From Amphimedon queenslandica (Eukaryota; Porifera; Demospongiae; Haplosclerida; Niphatidae), in NCBI RefSeq assembly GCF_000090795.2, contig NW_003546384.1:124619-188618 (forward strand): a DNA stretch of 64,000 nt, in the 5' to 3' direction. This document shows positions 50,296-62,020 of the stretch, in pieces. The number at the start of each line of letters is the position of its first letter. The first letter of the stretch is position 1. The notes under the pieces were generated by a model, which saw only the letters and a list, made by a program, of their open reading frames with translations, was not told the origin of the DNA and made no database searches. Made by a program: the position numbers and the translations under genes.

Positions 50296-51896
50296 TTATA
50301 AAGCTTCCTGAAGAGTTCTAGCTAAAAGTGTGACTCCGTCTACTTCATAGAAATTGACATCAATGTCTCCTGGTTGCAGCCGTCCTGTTTTAAGTAGCTC
50401 CCTAAAAGCCTGGACGATTACAAATAAATAAAATATTAACAAGTAGCATTTTTGGCTGGCTTACATCACAAGTTGGTGTTGTCCACTTATTACCCCATAT
50501 ATGGAGCTGGGATAAGACACTGTTTACTTGCATCAGATTTGCAACAGCCAGGAGGCCAGCATCATGAATATCATTACTAATGACTAACAAACTATCACAA
50601 TAAACAAAAAATAGTCATAATAATTATTATTCTCTAGTCACAAAGGGTTTACCTTTTCAGCCTGTTATTGCCAGACTGGAGTGCATTACTGAGCGAAATG
50701 AGACCCTCAGACTCGATCCTATTACAACTTAGGTTAAGGACTTCAAGTGGTGGGTTTGTAAGGAGGAATTCTGCAATATGTGAAGCACCATCTCTGGAAA
50801 GCTTGTTACTATAAAATATTACAATTGCAAGTAGGAATAATAAAGCAAGTAATGAATTAATGATTACCAGCTCAGGTCTAAGTGTGTTAGTGATGAGTTT
50901 GGATTCTCCATTAGACACGTTGCCATCCACTTAACTCCAGTATCAGTCATATCATGCTTAGAAAGATGAATCTCTTTAAGAGTACAGCTAATCTATAACA
51001 ATGAGCCAGCTCATAAAACTTTAGCAATAATAATAATAATACCTTTAACATTTTGCTTATGTGAATTGTTGACTCTTCTAAGCAGCTATGAACCAATGGC
51101 CTTGAAAGATCAAGGCATTGGATGGTTTGGTTGCCATGAAGGACAGTCGCCATGGCAATGATACAGTCAGTGTGTAGGTGAGTGTTTGAGAGGGTTAGGT
51201 GAGTGAGAGTAGTATTGACTTGTAACATGGCAGCCAAATCCAGGCCTCCCTTTTTCTCAAGGAGGTTACCATCCAGCGAAACATGTTGCAGCGATGTATT
51301 GAACTACGTGACAAAGTTTAAAGTTATAATAGCAGTGGGGGGATTGAAAAGCACCTGCAAAGCATCAGCAATGAGAGCTATACCATCAACAGAAATGTCA
51401 TTGTATGAAAGGTCAAGATGCTGCAATGGACATTTAACTTCCTATGATATTGTCAGGATTATGCACACAAAAGAAACTACGAAGGATTTACTTTAATGTA
51501 CTGGGCAATGTGCTCCACTCCTTTATCAGTGATCCTGTTATAACTTAGAACAAGACTAAGGAGTATTACACTGCCATCAATGAGGCAATGACTGAGGACT
51601 TCAACGTCCTACGAGAGATGATAAAATTATACAAGCTAGCATCATATTCATTTTACTTGATCATTTAGCCTTTTCTCTCTCAGTGATGCTTGATTTCCAT
51701 TGAGATGTAAAGAGCTATTGGCCTCAGACCTATCATACATGCAGTGAGTGTGGAAGCCTGAAATTATGAGAAAGTAACACCAACACTCTTACTGGTTCTC
51801 AGTTGCTACTATAGACCGTATTGCTTCGTAGTTTGGAGACGAAGAGTAGCCACACTCTATTCTAGCGGCTTCTTCCCAACTTTTCAAAAGGCTCAT
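50296..51896 (-). CDS. LRRC34: leucine-rich repeat protein LRRC34
   Basis: 387 aa from nine exons: 51896-51793, 51729-51657, 51608-51492, 51441-51355, 51303-51043, 50992-50868, 50808-50653, 50591-50465, 50409-50296. The body is built of ribonuclease-inhibitor-type LRRs (LSLVLSYNRITDKGVEHIAQ, LQHLDLSYNDISVDGIALIA, LEVLNLSCNRIESEGLISLS). The end is the part that points to LRRC34: LHIWGNKWTTPTCDAFRELL, then GRLQPGDIDVNFYEVDG. In vertebrates LRRC34 is expressed in germ and stem cells and associates with nucleolar proteins such as nucleophosmin. Exon 2 uses the acceptor at 51730, because the one further upstream would bring in a stop. Confidence 0.8.
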
Positions 51897-52190
51897 CAGG
51901 ACTGAGTGATATCTGATCTGATCAAACAGAAACAGTATACAACGTCACCATAGAAACTGCAGTGCTGGCACTAAAGAGATAGCAATCACTAATGATCCAG
52001 AAACCAAGCGCTACATAAAATCACAACATGAAGAGAAGAGAGAGAGAGAAAAGGTTTCTCGCAATTGATAGCTTCAAATCCTCAACACCTCCAACAAGCA
52101 CTCCCACGCATTATAATTAGACATTTTAAGAGAAATTTCAAATTAAGTTGTGATTATTTTCAGTGATAACAATAACAATTGAAATTAAAA

Positions 52191-53709
52191 TCAAGGAGGA
52201 CTAGTCCTACAGTGCCTAATGTAAGAAGTTATCTCTCTATAGGGTCCAGTTGTAAGATAGTTCTTCCATACGTTATATTTCAAGAGTTGCTTCCCAGCAG
52301 TAAATTGGTTCTCATCTCCAAACGGTAGCTTGTCACTAATGACTCTACCATTAAACAAAACGCGGACATAATAATCATCCTCGCTAGTTGGAGTCTTGCT
52401 TGTGTCCTTCCATAACTCCATGACAACCCTAGAAGCATATGATGGCCAATAGTCCAGCTTCCATCCGATAGTAGCAAGTAGTGGGGCTATATTGGAATCA
52501 TGGCCGAATGAAAGAGACAGCCGCATGTACTTTTCAGATCCTTTTGATATACTCGTGATAGCCGAGTCCATGCTGTGTAGAACAGTGTGGTAGAGATATG
52601 GTTGGGAGGCAAGGATAGAGTAATTGCTTGGATCTTTGTTAGCATATTGAAGATGAGCAGAACGAGCTCCTTCAATAAGAACCGAGTCGTTAAGGCAGGC
52701 ATAAGCAACACAAGGGTTGGGTTTTTTGTGGCAGAGCAATGGCCAAAAAGCATCGTATACTTCAGTAATGGAGGACGATAAGTTCTCGTTCAAATGAAGA
52801 GCTTTTAAGAGCTTCTTTGCTGTCTGAGTGGTATTCCACTTGATTCGCCTATACTGCGAACTCGTTAAGTACTCCTGTCTGCGTATGTTGTAAAGGTTTT
52901 CACAATAGGGGTAATACCTATGGACTTTAGGGGGAGGAGCACCAAGGAGGATACCCCGAGAGACATGAATAGCAGCTTGATGTGGGACCTTTTTCTTCTG
53001 CGAATAAAATCCAACCAAAAACCCAGCAGAGCTGTGTATGGTTCTAGGCATGTCTGTCGATTGGACAAAAATCTTATCGGATTTGTCAGAGACGAGATCT
53101 TTATAACGAGACTGGAAGTACAAACCAAGAGAGCTGTGCTGCTGGAACCCAACGAACGTTAAGTGACCTTTTTGACACGGCTGACTCTTGTAGCCACGAA
53201 ACAGCCTCAGTTTGTTATTACGGACAATTGTTTTTGATGGGTGTGGCTTTAGTTTAATAGACCTCAGCTTGCGCCATTCCAAAGAACTGTCCATCAACCC
53301 ACACTCAATATCGTTAGGTGGTAGGTACTGGAGGAGAGGGGATTCCGAAGTCCTGTCGCCATGGCGGAATAAAGCATGAGCCTGGACTAGTTTGTATCTA
53401 TTATTAGTGTTATCCCTTAGTATTCCTTCTTCACCACTTGGCGAAGACCTATGACAGTAATCCTTCGTTATTCTGTTAAGTTCTCCCAGTCTCCTGGGCC
53501 CTAACTCTGATCTCGGGCTCTCTCTATTGTCTCCTTTATTTCTCTCTTTTCTATCCTCAGTGATCTTTGATTTGATTTGGTTGAAAACCCCACCTGCACA
53601 TAAAATAACTAAAATTCATTTAATCCATGGATAATAATATCTCACCAAAACTACAAATCAGTGCAACTATGAGTATAACAAAAAGGAGCCACTTATAGAC
53701 AGTCCTCAT
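52191..53709 (-). CDS. PXYLP1: Golgi 2-phosphoxylose phosphatase (histidine acid phosphatase family)
   Basis: 488 aa from two exons: 53709-53646 and 53593-52191. An N-terminal signal anchor (WLLFVILIVALICSFGGVF) indicates a type II membrane protein. The phosphohistidine motif RHGDRT is at residues 98-103. The family continues with CQKGHLTFVGFQQHSSLGLY, FVQSTDMPRTIHSSAGFLVG (the second conserved Arg) and SFGHDSNIAPLLATIG, the HD proton-donor motif. The human enzyme (480 aa) removes the 2-phosphate from xylose in the glycosaminoglycan linker and so allows chain elongation on proteoglycans. All active-site residues appear present. The gene is 84 bp head-to-head with POLR2D. Confidence 0.85.
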
Positions 53710-53793
53710 TGTTCAAGCCCTGAGCCAAAAAATTAAGTGGGTGTAACACCACACCCTTATGAGGGCGGGGCGTAGCTATAATTAACCCACAAA
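53710..53793. promoter_or_regulatory. 84-bp shared promoter of PXYLP1 and POLR2D
   Basis: This is the shortest divergent gap in the window. It contains GGGCGGGGCG near 53763-53772, an Sp1-type GC box in otherwise AT-rich surroundings. The POLR2D start lies in AAAATGGCCGCC. Confidence 0.5.
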
Positions 53794-54415
53794 ATGGCCG
53801 CCAAACCAGAGGCAGAAGAGTTACAAGAAGATGCAACAGAGTTGAGATTTGGCAAAGGTTGGGTCTGTTATGCATCGATAATGTGATATATTTCCTTTTA
53901 GATTTCGATACGGCTGATGCTCTTCTCGTATCTGAAGTAAAGATGCTTCTTGAGCACAGAAAAGCACAACATGAATCACAGGATGATGATCAAGATCTCT
54001 CTGAGGTAAGTTATATTGTAGGTGGATCACGCGATGCATTACCCCTCCAGGTATTTACAAAGACACTTGACTATTGTCAGACGTTCAGCAAGTACAACAG
54101 TAGAGAAACAATCAGTGCCATAAGAGGGTAAGACATTATTAATTGAGGTATCAATAAAATCCTGTTCTATTCTATTTAAAGAGCGCTACAGAAACACAAA
54201 CTACACAAATTTGAAGTCGCTTGTCTTGCAAACTTGGCACCAGCAGATGCTGACGAAGCGAAAACCTTGCTACCAAGGTAACAGCAGTAATACATGTACT
54301 TCATGCTCTCAATGATTTATTAATTTCCACTTGCAGTTTGCAAGGTAGGTTTGATGACTTAGAGCTTAACGAGCTACTAGACGATATAAGGACTCACATG
54401 AACTATCAGTACTAG
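53794..54415 (+). CDS. POLR2D: RNA polymerase II subunit RPB4
   Basis: 139 aa from five exons: 53794-53857, 53902-54005, 54051-54127, 54182-54277, 54337-54415. The family pattern is continuous: [96 protein letters not shown] and the end [13 protein letters not shown]. Length compares with 142 aa in human. RPB4 pairs with RPB7 to form the stalk of Pol II and takes part in initiation and mRNA decay. It converges on ESF1 with 196 bp between stop codons. Confidence 0.97.
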
Positions 54416-54611
54416 AAAACAGCAAATTATTATTGTTCTAATAACAAAAGTTTACAAAAATTTAGTGTCATTTTCGATGAATCTTTCTGTTCTTCACTAA
54501 TATTTGCTTTCTTTTCTTTAACGAGTCTGCTTTTGATTTGACAGATTTCACTAATGTTTGGAGGCTACACAAAGAAGAAGAAATTATTGCTGCCATTACT
54601 GATAGAATCCC

Positions 54612-57600
54612 TCACTTTGATGAAGAGGGGAGAGACATATCTGGTTTTTGATGTTCAATATTCTCAGTAACTTCTTCTGTATCAATTTTTCTTCTTTTTT
54701 GTCTCTCATTCAACAGCTTCTTCATACCTTTAGTTGCCCTACACACAGATTGAAGGGGATTCCCCTATCATTAAATGATAATGATGAGTAGTAGTACTTG
54801 TATTGCTGGCTTGATGGCTCAATAGCATAGTGATGTGACTTGTATAAAGCAGAGAATCTTGGATCATGGAGATCAACTTCAAAATTACTGACAGCAGATG
54901 ATTCCTACAAAAAAATTAAATTATTTGATTCTGGATCTACCTTGGTCTTCTCTTTTCTTTTTCGTCTCTTCAGTTTAGCACTCTCTTTCTTCTCTTCCTT
55001 CATTATCTGCTTGAGGCTAAAGTGCTCTCTTGTGTCTTCTGTATCAGAGAGGACAAGGAGCTCAAGCTCTTCCTTAAAAAAATAACAGACAATTAAAAAT
55101 AATATTATGCAGAAGTAATATGCTTACTTTCTCTTTTTGAATCCTCTTCTCCTCTTCTGGATCTAGCTTCTTCTTCTTCCTTTTCATTGATTTCTACCTC
55201 AAAAAGTGACTCATAAATACCTTCTCCATTACAATACCTTGTCAGAGAAGAAAGGATCATCAAATCCTTTATCTTTATCCTTAAATAAATATGTAACTAT
55301 CACGATTAGCAACAGATAAAACTTACATCATTGAGGGGCATAACATCTATAGTAAATCATGATAACAAAGATCAGGATTAGTGATTAATGATATCTTACC
55401 TTTTTCATTGCTTATCTCCTTGCCTTCTTTTAAACCTTCGGAGTATAAGAAATAAATTATAATGTACATACTTTAGAGTACATACTGCCATACCTATATT
55501 CCATGTTATTTCAAGCTCCTCCTCCTCTTCCTTCTCCTTCTTCGTGTCATTTCCATTATCTTGAAGACCCAATAATGACTATAGAATCAAATCATTTTGA
55601 AATTCAAAATAAAATGACAGCAGCTTTACATCCCATAAACATACTCTGTATTTCTTAATGGAGTCTTCTTTTGATGATTCCTGTTCATCATCTGATGAAG
55701 AGCCAAGGAATGTATCAAAATCAATGTTACTAAGATCCTCTTTATTGTGTCTGAAAAAAGAAAAAAAAAAAGAATAGATAATGGAACACAAATTAACAAA
55801 TTTACAACTGAAAATACTAAGTTAATAGTACATATAGTACATGTCCCAAATTTCTCCCTCTCTCTCCTTCTCTCTCTCATACTGTCTCATTGTTTTCTTC
55901 AAGCGGGCCGGGTTAGTCTCGTCCCACGTCAGCTGAACTTTTGACTGCTGGAGAGCGCTAGTCATGAACCTACAAGTCAGGTTATCTCAGGATACTTCAG
56001 GATACTACAAGGTCTTACTCTGGTGGCTCATAGTCTTTAGTTAGTGACGATTCGGTTGCTATTGACGACGGCTTGCTGTCGGTAAAAGTCATGTCATCAG
56101 GAACAAATCTAAAAAACATGTACATGTAAAAAGTGGGAGGAGTTTCACACCTTAGATCCAATGTACTAGAACTTAGCTCAAGTTCAAGTCCATCACATTC
56201 CTCGTATATATGTTCCGCGGTTGCTATGGCAATAAAAACTTAAATAAAAGCCCCGCCCATTATGACATACCAGCGGAATCGCATTCAATTATTGCGTAAT
56301 AGTAGGAGAGTCTCTTTAACTGATATTCACGTAACTTCTCGTGATAGACAGAACTGCCTGGGTCCTAAAATAAAAAAAAGAATTTCATTACAATCATAAT
56401 AGTTCTACATAGTTTTACAACCTCAGAGAGTGTTGGATCATTTTCCTCCTCTGGGCAAGACTGATGAGTCTTCACTAGTTCTGTGGGTCCATGAGTCTCT
56501 TCTTCTCTCAGTCTCTCCTGACCGAAATCACTAGGATAGATAGTGACAGATTTCACCATGCCAACTGTCGGCTTGAAAGAATTGAAGAGAACTACATTAA
56601 GAAGAGAAGGGGTGGAGGTAACAGAGTCAAGAAAGTTAAAATTTAAATTTTTAAAGTTGCTCCAAAATCAAGCCAAATTCCCTGTACTATAGTACATGGT
56701 CTCGGGCCAAATTTCGCCAAAATTGAAAAGTAGAGAATTCTCCAATTTTATAATATTTCCTGATACATATACATGTTCTTATGTTGTGTAGAAAGTTTGA
56801 GCTGATTCCAATCAAAATTGGATTTTTTATGAATTTTCAAAGTTTCTCCAAAATCGGGCCAAAGTCCCTGTACTATAGTACATGGTCTCGGGCCAAATTT
56901 TGCCAAAAATGAAAAGTAGAGAATTCTCAATTTTTATGATATTCCCTGATGCATATACATGTTCTTATGTTGTGTAGAAAGTTTGAGCTGATTCCGATCA
57001 AAATTGGATTTTTTACGAATTTTAAAAGTCCTTAAAGTTGGCTAAAGACCATGAATGGGTCATAAAGGTTTCCCTATTAACACTGTACATAAGGTTATAT
57101 AATCTTACCATACAGATCCACTGCATTGACTCTGTCCCAGTTCATACTGCATAATGCTAGTCTGTAACCAGTTGATTCTGATTGTGGCACAGCCTCAGTC
57201 TCATCCAGCCACTGAGAAAATACCTGAAAAACAAGTCAAACGGGTATTATGTACATGAACAAGTATAACTAAATCTCACTCCATCTTTTGTTAGTGTATT
57301 GAGCAAGTCATCATCATCAATATCAGTTGATGAGGCATCACTTTCAATGTCACTCTCACTCTCATCTTCATCAAATTCTTCTTTCTCTCTTTCTTCAGAG
57401 TCATTTTCATCTTCTTGTTCTTCATTAATGTCATCATTATCTCCTTCTTCCTCCTCTACATTGCCTTCTATTTCATTTTCTTTTTCCTTCACCTTTTCCT
57501 CTAAGCTATTACCATCATCATCAGCTGCAATAATAACATACACACAATAAAATAATGTACATTTATAAAGAGAGCACTAATTAACAAAACCTGTTGAAAT

Positions 57601-58125
57601 ATCGTAATATTTTCTAAGATTTTCAGAAGATGATTCTTGCATTGCCGAGCCTCTTTTGTCAGTTTTATCTGAATTTTTTGAAATTTAAAACATCAATTTA
57701 TAAGCTACAGATATCTGCTTACATTTGACTTGAAAGCGTTTGTCAGTAAACATTGATTTAAAACGAGAATCAACAGTCACTTTGCGCTTCTTACGTGGAA
57801 CTGCCTATGAAAAAAATAAAAGTATTTCTCATAATTATAATATTAATTAATATTAATACATATTATGGTATAATATGTACATGTATGCATGCTGGCCTTT
57901 TGAAAATTGTTTAAATAATTTTTTTACAAAAAATATCAAAATATGTAATCAATTACGAAATGAAGAAAGACTTAAAACGGTGAAAAAATGAAAAATAATT
58001 AAAGAATAATAATATTATTTATAATAATTATCAGTGTCCAGTTATTTGACTAAATTTGAGTTCCTATCATGAATTACTTTGAAACGAGGATCAGTAGCAA
58101 TGTGAGAAAAACGAGGATCCTCCAT
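54612..58125 (-). CDS. ESF1: ESF1 nucleolar pre-rRNA processing protein
   Basis: 600 aa from nineteen exons: 58125-58078, 57804-57723, 57668-57591, 57524-57280, 57223-57109, 56591-56422, 56364-56271, 56223-56151, 56108-56019, 55969-55883, 55750-55645, 55578-55494, 55435-55400, 55346-55327, 55279-55238, 55193-55128, 55072-54941, 54904-54798, 54738-54612. Family blocks in order: [38 protein letters not shown], a long acidic stretch, [111 protein letters not shown]1 works in 18S rRNA maturation in the nucleolus. The human protein is 851 aa; the sponge form is shorter in its acidic linkers. Exon 5 to 6 skips an intron full of dispersed repeat. Confidence 0.93.
56640..57050. repeat. two monomers of the dispersed repeat, ~186-bp period
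   Basis: In ESF1 intron 5, GAAAGTTTGAGCTGATTCC occurs at 56791 and 56977, each after GTTCTTATGTTGTGTA. The boxes TCCCTGTACTATAGTACATG and TCTCGGGCCAAATTT occur once per unit. The period matches the CTDNEP1 copy, not the 177-bp array. Confidence 0.8.
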
Positions 58126-58135
58126 TTTCTATGAA

Positions 58136-58303
58136 TTATCTTGAAGCAAACCAGAAGATGAAAGCAATAAGGATGACCACACCCACCAGAACAGGGATAA
58201 CTACTGTGGTAAGTTTTTCTCTAGCAGCTCTTATTTCTGTTCTTCTTTGTCTCTTTTGTTCTCCGGTCTCCTTCTTCTCCTTTCCTTTGAGCTTTCTTAC
58301 CAT
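58136..58303 (-). CDS. SMCO4: small single-pass membrane protein SMCO4
   Basis: 55 aa in one uninterrupted exon. The N-terminus MVRKLKGKEKKETGEQKRQR is highly basic. A short charged helix (RTEIRAAREKL) follows, then TTVVIPVLVGVVILIAFIFW as a single TM helix, and it ends FASR. It lines up end to end with vertebrate SMCO4 (MRQLKGKPKKET..., ...TTVVLPTLAVVVLL...), including the TTVV-P motif. The function of SMCO4 is not established; the basic N-terminus would face the cytosol. The stop codon lies only 10 bp before the ESF1 start codon on the same strand, and the gene is below the usual length cut-off for ORF calling. Confidence 0.85.
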   Translation of the reverse strand: MVRKLKGKEKKETGEQKRQRRTEIRAAREKLTTVVIPVLVGVVILIAFIFWFASR

Positions 58304-58466
58304 CACTTCAAACAAAAGGTTTAGCCTTTACAGCACGTGCAAGAACCAAAAAGGTTATGGGTGTGTTTATTAAAAATTAAAGTTGTAGAGACACGTGTTA
58401 ACAGGTGGCTATATTGTGGGCGTGGCTAAGTAAACTGCCCACGTGCAAAAACGTGGATAAACAAAA

Positions 58467-58959
58467 TCAATCATCTTCATCGTCGTCGTCTAAAATTATC
58501 GGTAATTCTTTCTTCTTTACTCTTCCTCCTTTTCTTTTTTCTCCAGTAATAGCCTTTTCTTTCCCCTGTTCCTTCAAACTCTTTAATTTTTCATTTTCTT
58601 CTCTCATTATCTTCATCAGTGAAGGATTCCGTCTACACATTAAGAGCACATCATCTGTATTGACTGTCGTTCTCTTTGCATGCCTAAGGAACAGTGTATC
58701 TTTAAAATATATCATAGCTTTCTCTCTTTTGCAATTACTTTGCAAATAATTCAAGATCATGCGAGACAAGACGACACTGTTCGTAAACCATTTCTGTAAC
58801 TGCTGCCATCATTTCTCTGCTGACTTTCATGCCATGGTCACTAGCTATCTCTTCATAAGTTTTACCAATTGAATAATGGAGGGCAGCTTTTAGTCTCTGC
58901 GTTTGAGCAACAGCCTCCTCTGAAGGAGCAACCTCCAGCTCTGGTGACTTTTCTGCCAT
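58467..58959 (-). CDS. CENPS: CENP-S / MHF1 histone-fold protein
   Basis: 145 aa from two exons: 58959-58739 and 58683-58467. The histone fold (about residues 20-95) shows QRLKAALHYSIGKTYEEIAS, VTEMVYEQCRLVSHDLELFA and KHAKRTTVNTDDVLLMCRRN, all close to human CENPS. The tail is Lys-rich and ends in an acidic DDDDEDD. CENP-S pairs with CENP-X, both in the constitutive centromere network and as the MHF complex that helps FANCM at stalled forks. The intron falls within the histone fold, between FAK and HAK. A MITE sits 24 bp upstream of the start codon. Confidence 0.93.
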
Positions 58960-58990
58960 TTTGACTACTTTACGGAGGTGTACGAGACAG

Positions 58991-59313
58991 TAGAGGTGGG
59001 CGATACCAGAAATTTTTGAATCGATACCGATACCAAGTAGTCTGAGTCTCAGTATCGATGGTATCGAGTAGTGAATGAGTAGTCAGCTACTGCGCATGCG
59101 CATATAAGTTATAATTAGTTATTAATAAAAATGAAGAGAACAAGCCGCCATTTTGTAATTATTAAAGGGCGTGATCATAATTATGACGTCAAAAATAGGT
59201 GTGGTAGGGCGTGGTTACTCACTACTCGATACCAGGATTTGGTATCGAGTACTTGGTATCGGAGGCCTGGTATCGGATATATGAGTACTTTGGTATCGTA
59301 TCGCCCACCTCTA
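58991..59313. mobile_element. hAT-type MITE
   Basis: 323 bp bounded by 16-bp perfect inverted repeats TAGAGGTGGGCGATAC (58991-59006) and GTATCGCCCACCTCTA (59298-59313). The 8-bp target duplication CGAGACAG (58983-58990 and 59314-59321) is perfect. An 8-bp duplication with TAGAGGTG-type ends is typical of the hAT superfamily. The subterminal regions carry many copies of CGATACC or its complement GGTATCG, which could bind transposase. No transposase ORF exists, so the element is non-autonomous. The intact ends and duplication suggest a fairly young insertion. It lies between the divergent CENPS and UTP4 starts. Confidence 0.9.
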
Positions 59314-59399
59314 CGAGACAGCTTACTCCGTCCACGTGGACTCCTCCATAGCATAGATCTTCCTCAGTTTTTTCTCTTTTATAATTCTCAGAAGCAGTC

Positions 59400-61826
59400 A
59401 TGGACGTTCATAGATTGAGATTTATTGATCTGAAGCCCAAAGCCATCACTTCCTTGGCGTTTGACTCCTCTCTCGACTTTCCCAGGCTAGCTGTGAGCAG
59501 GTCTGATGCCTCAATTGAGATATGGCGCTACATTGGGACTCATAAAGATTTCTGTTACTGTCACACTATACCGGGAAGAGAAGGGATCTCGATCGAGTCT
59601 TTAAAATGGTCCGGGGATAGACTTTTCTCAGCTGATCTATCAGGTAGTTAATTAATTGGGGTGTAGTTAATATTTAATTAATTGGGTGTGGTTAATATTT
59701 TTGATTAATTAGAGGTGTGGCATAGTGTGAGGAAAATCGCTATATTTATTGCAATTTTAAAATTGCATTAAAGGAACATTCAATGTGGTTTTAATGATAG
59801 TAATAATAAAACTCTAATGTTGACATTAGGTACTATTAATGAGTGGAGGGTTAATTCGTTGCTCCCAGTTCAGTCAGTCGTTAGTAAAGGCTCTACTCCA
59901 ATCTGGTCTATGGATATTAATAGTGATGGGTCTAGTCTTGTTGTTGGATGTGAAAATGGAGAAGTAAGCTCATCATAGCGTTATGATTAACCAAATGTAT
60001 TGCATTAAATCATGGCTTTGCATTTTAGCCATTTTTTATTTATAATTTTATTATTACAGGTTTGTCTTTATGATTTGAGTTACGATGCTTTGATCTACTC
60101 CCGTACTCTGGTCAAACAAGATGGGCGGATTCTCTCTCTCTCCTGGCACCCCACGGCCCCACGTATTGCCATGGGATGTGCTGATAGTACCTTAAGAGTC
60201 CTCGACACTGAGACCAATAGATCAATCCTCCGTATCACAATGGACAAGAACAGCAATGAGGAGAATACTCTTGTCTGGAGCGTAAAGTTTTTAAGTGATG
60301 ATACGATAGTTAGTGGTTCTTCTCTGGGTAGCATCAGTTTCTGGAACAGCAAGTACGGGACTCTTAAGCAATCTTTTAGCCTCCATAATGCCGACCTGCT
60401 AACAATAGCAGTTAATAGTGAAGAGGATATACTTTTTGCTGCCGGAGTCGATCACAAGATTGTCCGACTGAAGAGAGTGGAGAAGAGAGGGAAAGGTGAG
60501 GCCGGGGGTTACTTTTGGGTGCAGGCATGTGACGTACGCCCACACACTCATGATGTTCGATCTCTGGCTGTGTCAAGGAATGGAGTCCTTAGTTCTGGGG
60601 GTGTGGACACTGTTCTCTGCTTCAATAAAGTGGAGGAGTTTGAGAAGGAAATGAGTTTGAGGCAGTCACCATTTGCAAGTTGGAACGAGCGATTCCAGTT
60701 AGCACCGCGAGGTAATATTCTTCTGTTTTGCGACAATCGCTCGTTAAAACTATGGAAGATAACACCTCAGTCTGTTTCTACTGATCACTCATCTTCTACT
60801 GTCTGCTCTCCTGATAAAGACGCATTGGCTAAGAGTGGTCTTATCACTCATAAAGAAATGGAGTCTGATCTATTCAAAGCTAGCGGCCTACCCATCCTTC
60901 TATTAGAAATAAAGTCACCATCGGCCCAGCACATTGTATGTTCAGGAATATCTGATGACGGGAAACTAGTTGCTTTTTCTGATCCCGAGAAGATCTGGGT
61001 GTATTCCTTGGAGCCAAAGGTCACCTGTATCTCTACTCAGTTTCTGCCATCACGAGCCGTTGCTATATTTAGTAACAACAACTCTATTAATAGTAACACT
61101 AGTATTGCTATATGTCCGTCTGATGGTGGAATTAAAATAGCATCAGTTCCTTCTCCAGTGACTAAGGATAGTGTTATATTCACTGACATGGAAATAAGAA
61201 AGAAAAAGATGTCCATCAGATCATACATTAAACTTAAGTATAGTCCTGACGGTAAGTACTTACTGGCAATGAGTGAGAAATACCGTGTACTGATATTCGA
61301 TACAATAAATGGGACACTCTTTGCTACACTGCCTCGATTTGACAACACCTTCCCTCCGTCTCTCTCATTCACTGCCTCGTCCGAGTCCCTCCTTATCTTT
61401 ACTAGTGGGGATCGGGAATTCTACAAGTTCAACCTCAAGAAATCAGAGCTAAAGGGTTTAGGTAGACCTTTCTTGAAGGATATAGCTATGCGGGTTTGCT
61501 CAAGGAAGGGACTAAGTATGACACTAGGTCTCAACACATTTCCTACTCTTCATGGCCTGTGTATGATATATGATTGGGATAGACTATTGTTTGTTAGATA
61601 TGAAGCAAAAGGGAAGCATAAGGAGGACAAAGAGGAGGAGGAGGTGATTGGAAAGAAGCGGTCTTTAGGTATGAAAGAGTTGTCTAGTCATTGTGTTAAG
61701 GATTACCGTGATATTGTTTATGCCGGAGTGCTGGACTGTGGGGAGATGGTGCTGGTGGAGAAGCCTTGGAGGGACAGGGTGACTGCCCTCCCTCCAACGC
61801 TTAAAATTGATAAGTATGGACAGTAG
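59400..61826 (+). CDS. UTP4: UTP4 (cirhin), small-subunit processome WD40 protein
   Basis: 714 aa from three exons: 59400-59643, 59830-59963, 60060-61826. The start MDVHRLRFIDLKPKAITSLA corresponds to the VHRVRFFN start of human cirhin. WD repeats follow throughout: LAVSRSDASIEIWRYIG, LKWSGDRLFSADLSGTINEW, PIWSMDINSDGSSLVVGCEN, RILSLSWHPTAPRIAMGCAD, VWSVKFLSDDTIVSGSSLGS and HTHDVRSLAVSRNGVLSSGG. Length compares with 686 aa in human. UTP4 belongs to the t-UTP/UtpA complex that couples rDNA transcription to early pre-rRNA cleavage. The large last exon is unusual beside intron-dense neighbours. A Lys/Glu-rich insertion (HKEDKEEEE) lies near the C-terminus. Confidence 0.95.
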
Positions 61827-61951
61827 AGTTTTGTTGATGTAATTTTAATTTATTTTTCAATAAAAAAAATAATGAAATCATTGTTATTTTTTTGCGGGAG
61901 AATAGTGTGCGCATGCGTAGTAGTAAGCCCCGCCCAACAAGTTTGTTTTCA

Positions 61952-61963
61952 TTTGGCGCGAAG
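61952..61963 (+). promoter_or_regulatory. E2F-like site upstream of geminin
   Basis: TTTGGCGCGAAG fits the E2F consensus TTTSGCGC and lies about 60 bp before the geminin ATG at 62021. Geminin is a known E2F target in vertebrates. CCCCGCCC at 61929-61936 is a possible GC box in the same short intergenic region. Binding is inferred from sequence only. Confidence 0.5.
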
Positions 61964-62020
61964 AAAAAGTGAAAAACAGCTCCTCAACTCGGACACTCAC
62001 TGCTGGTTTCTGGACAAAGA

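Noticed and set aside
57299-57550. Ser-rich ORF on the plus strand
   Set aside because: It is the mirror image of the acidic Glu/Asp stretch in ESF1 exon 4.
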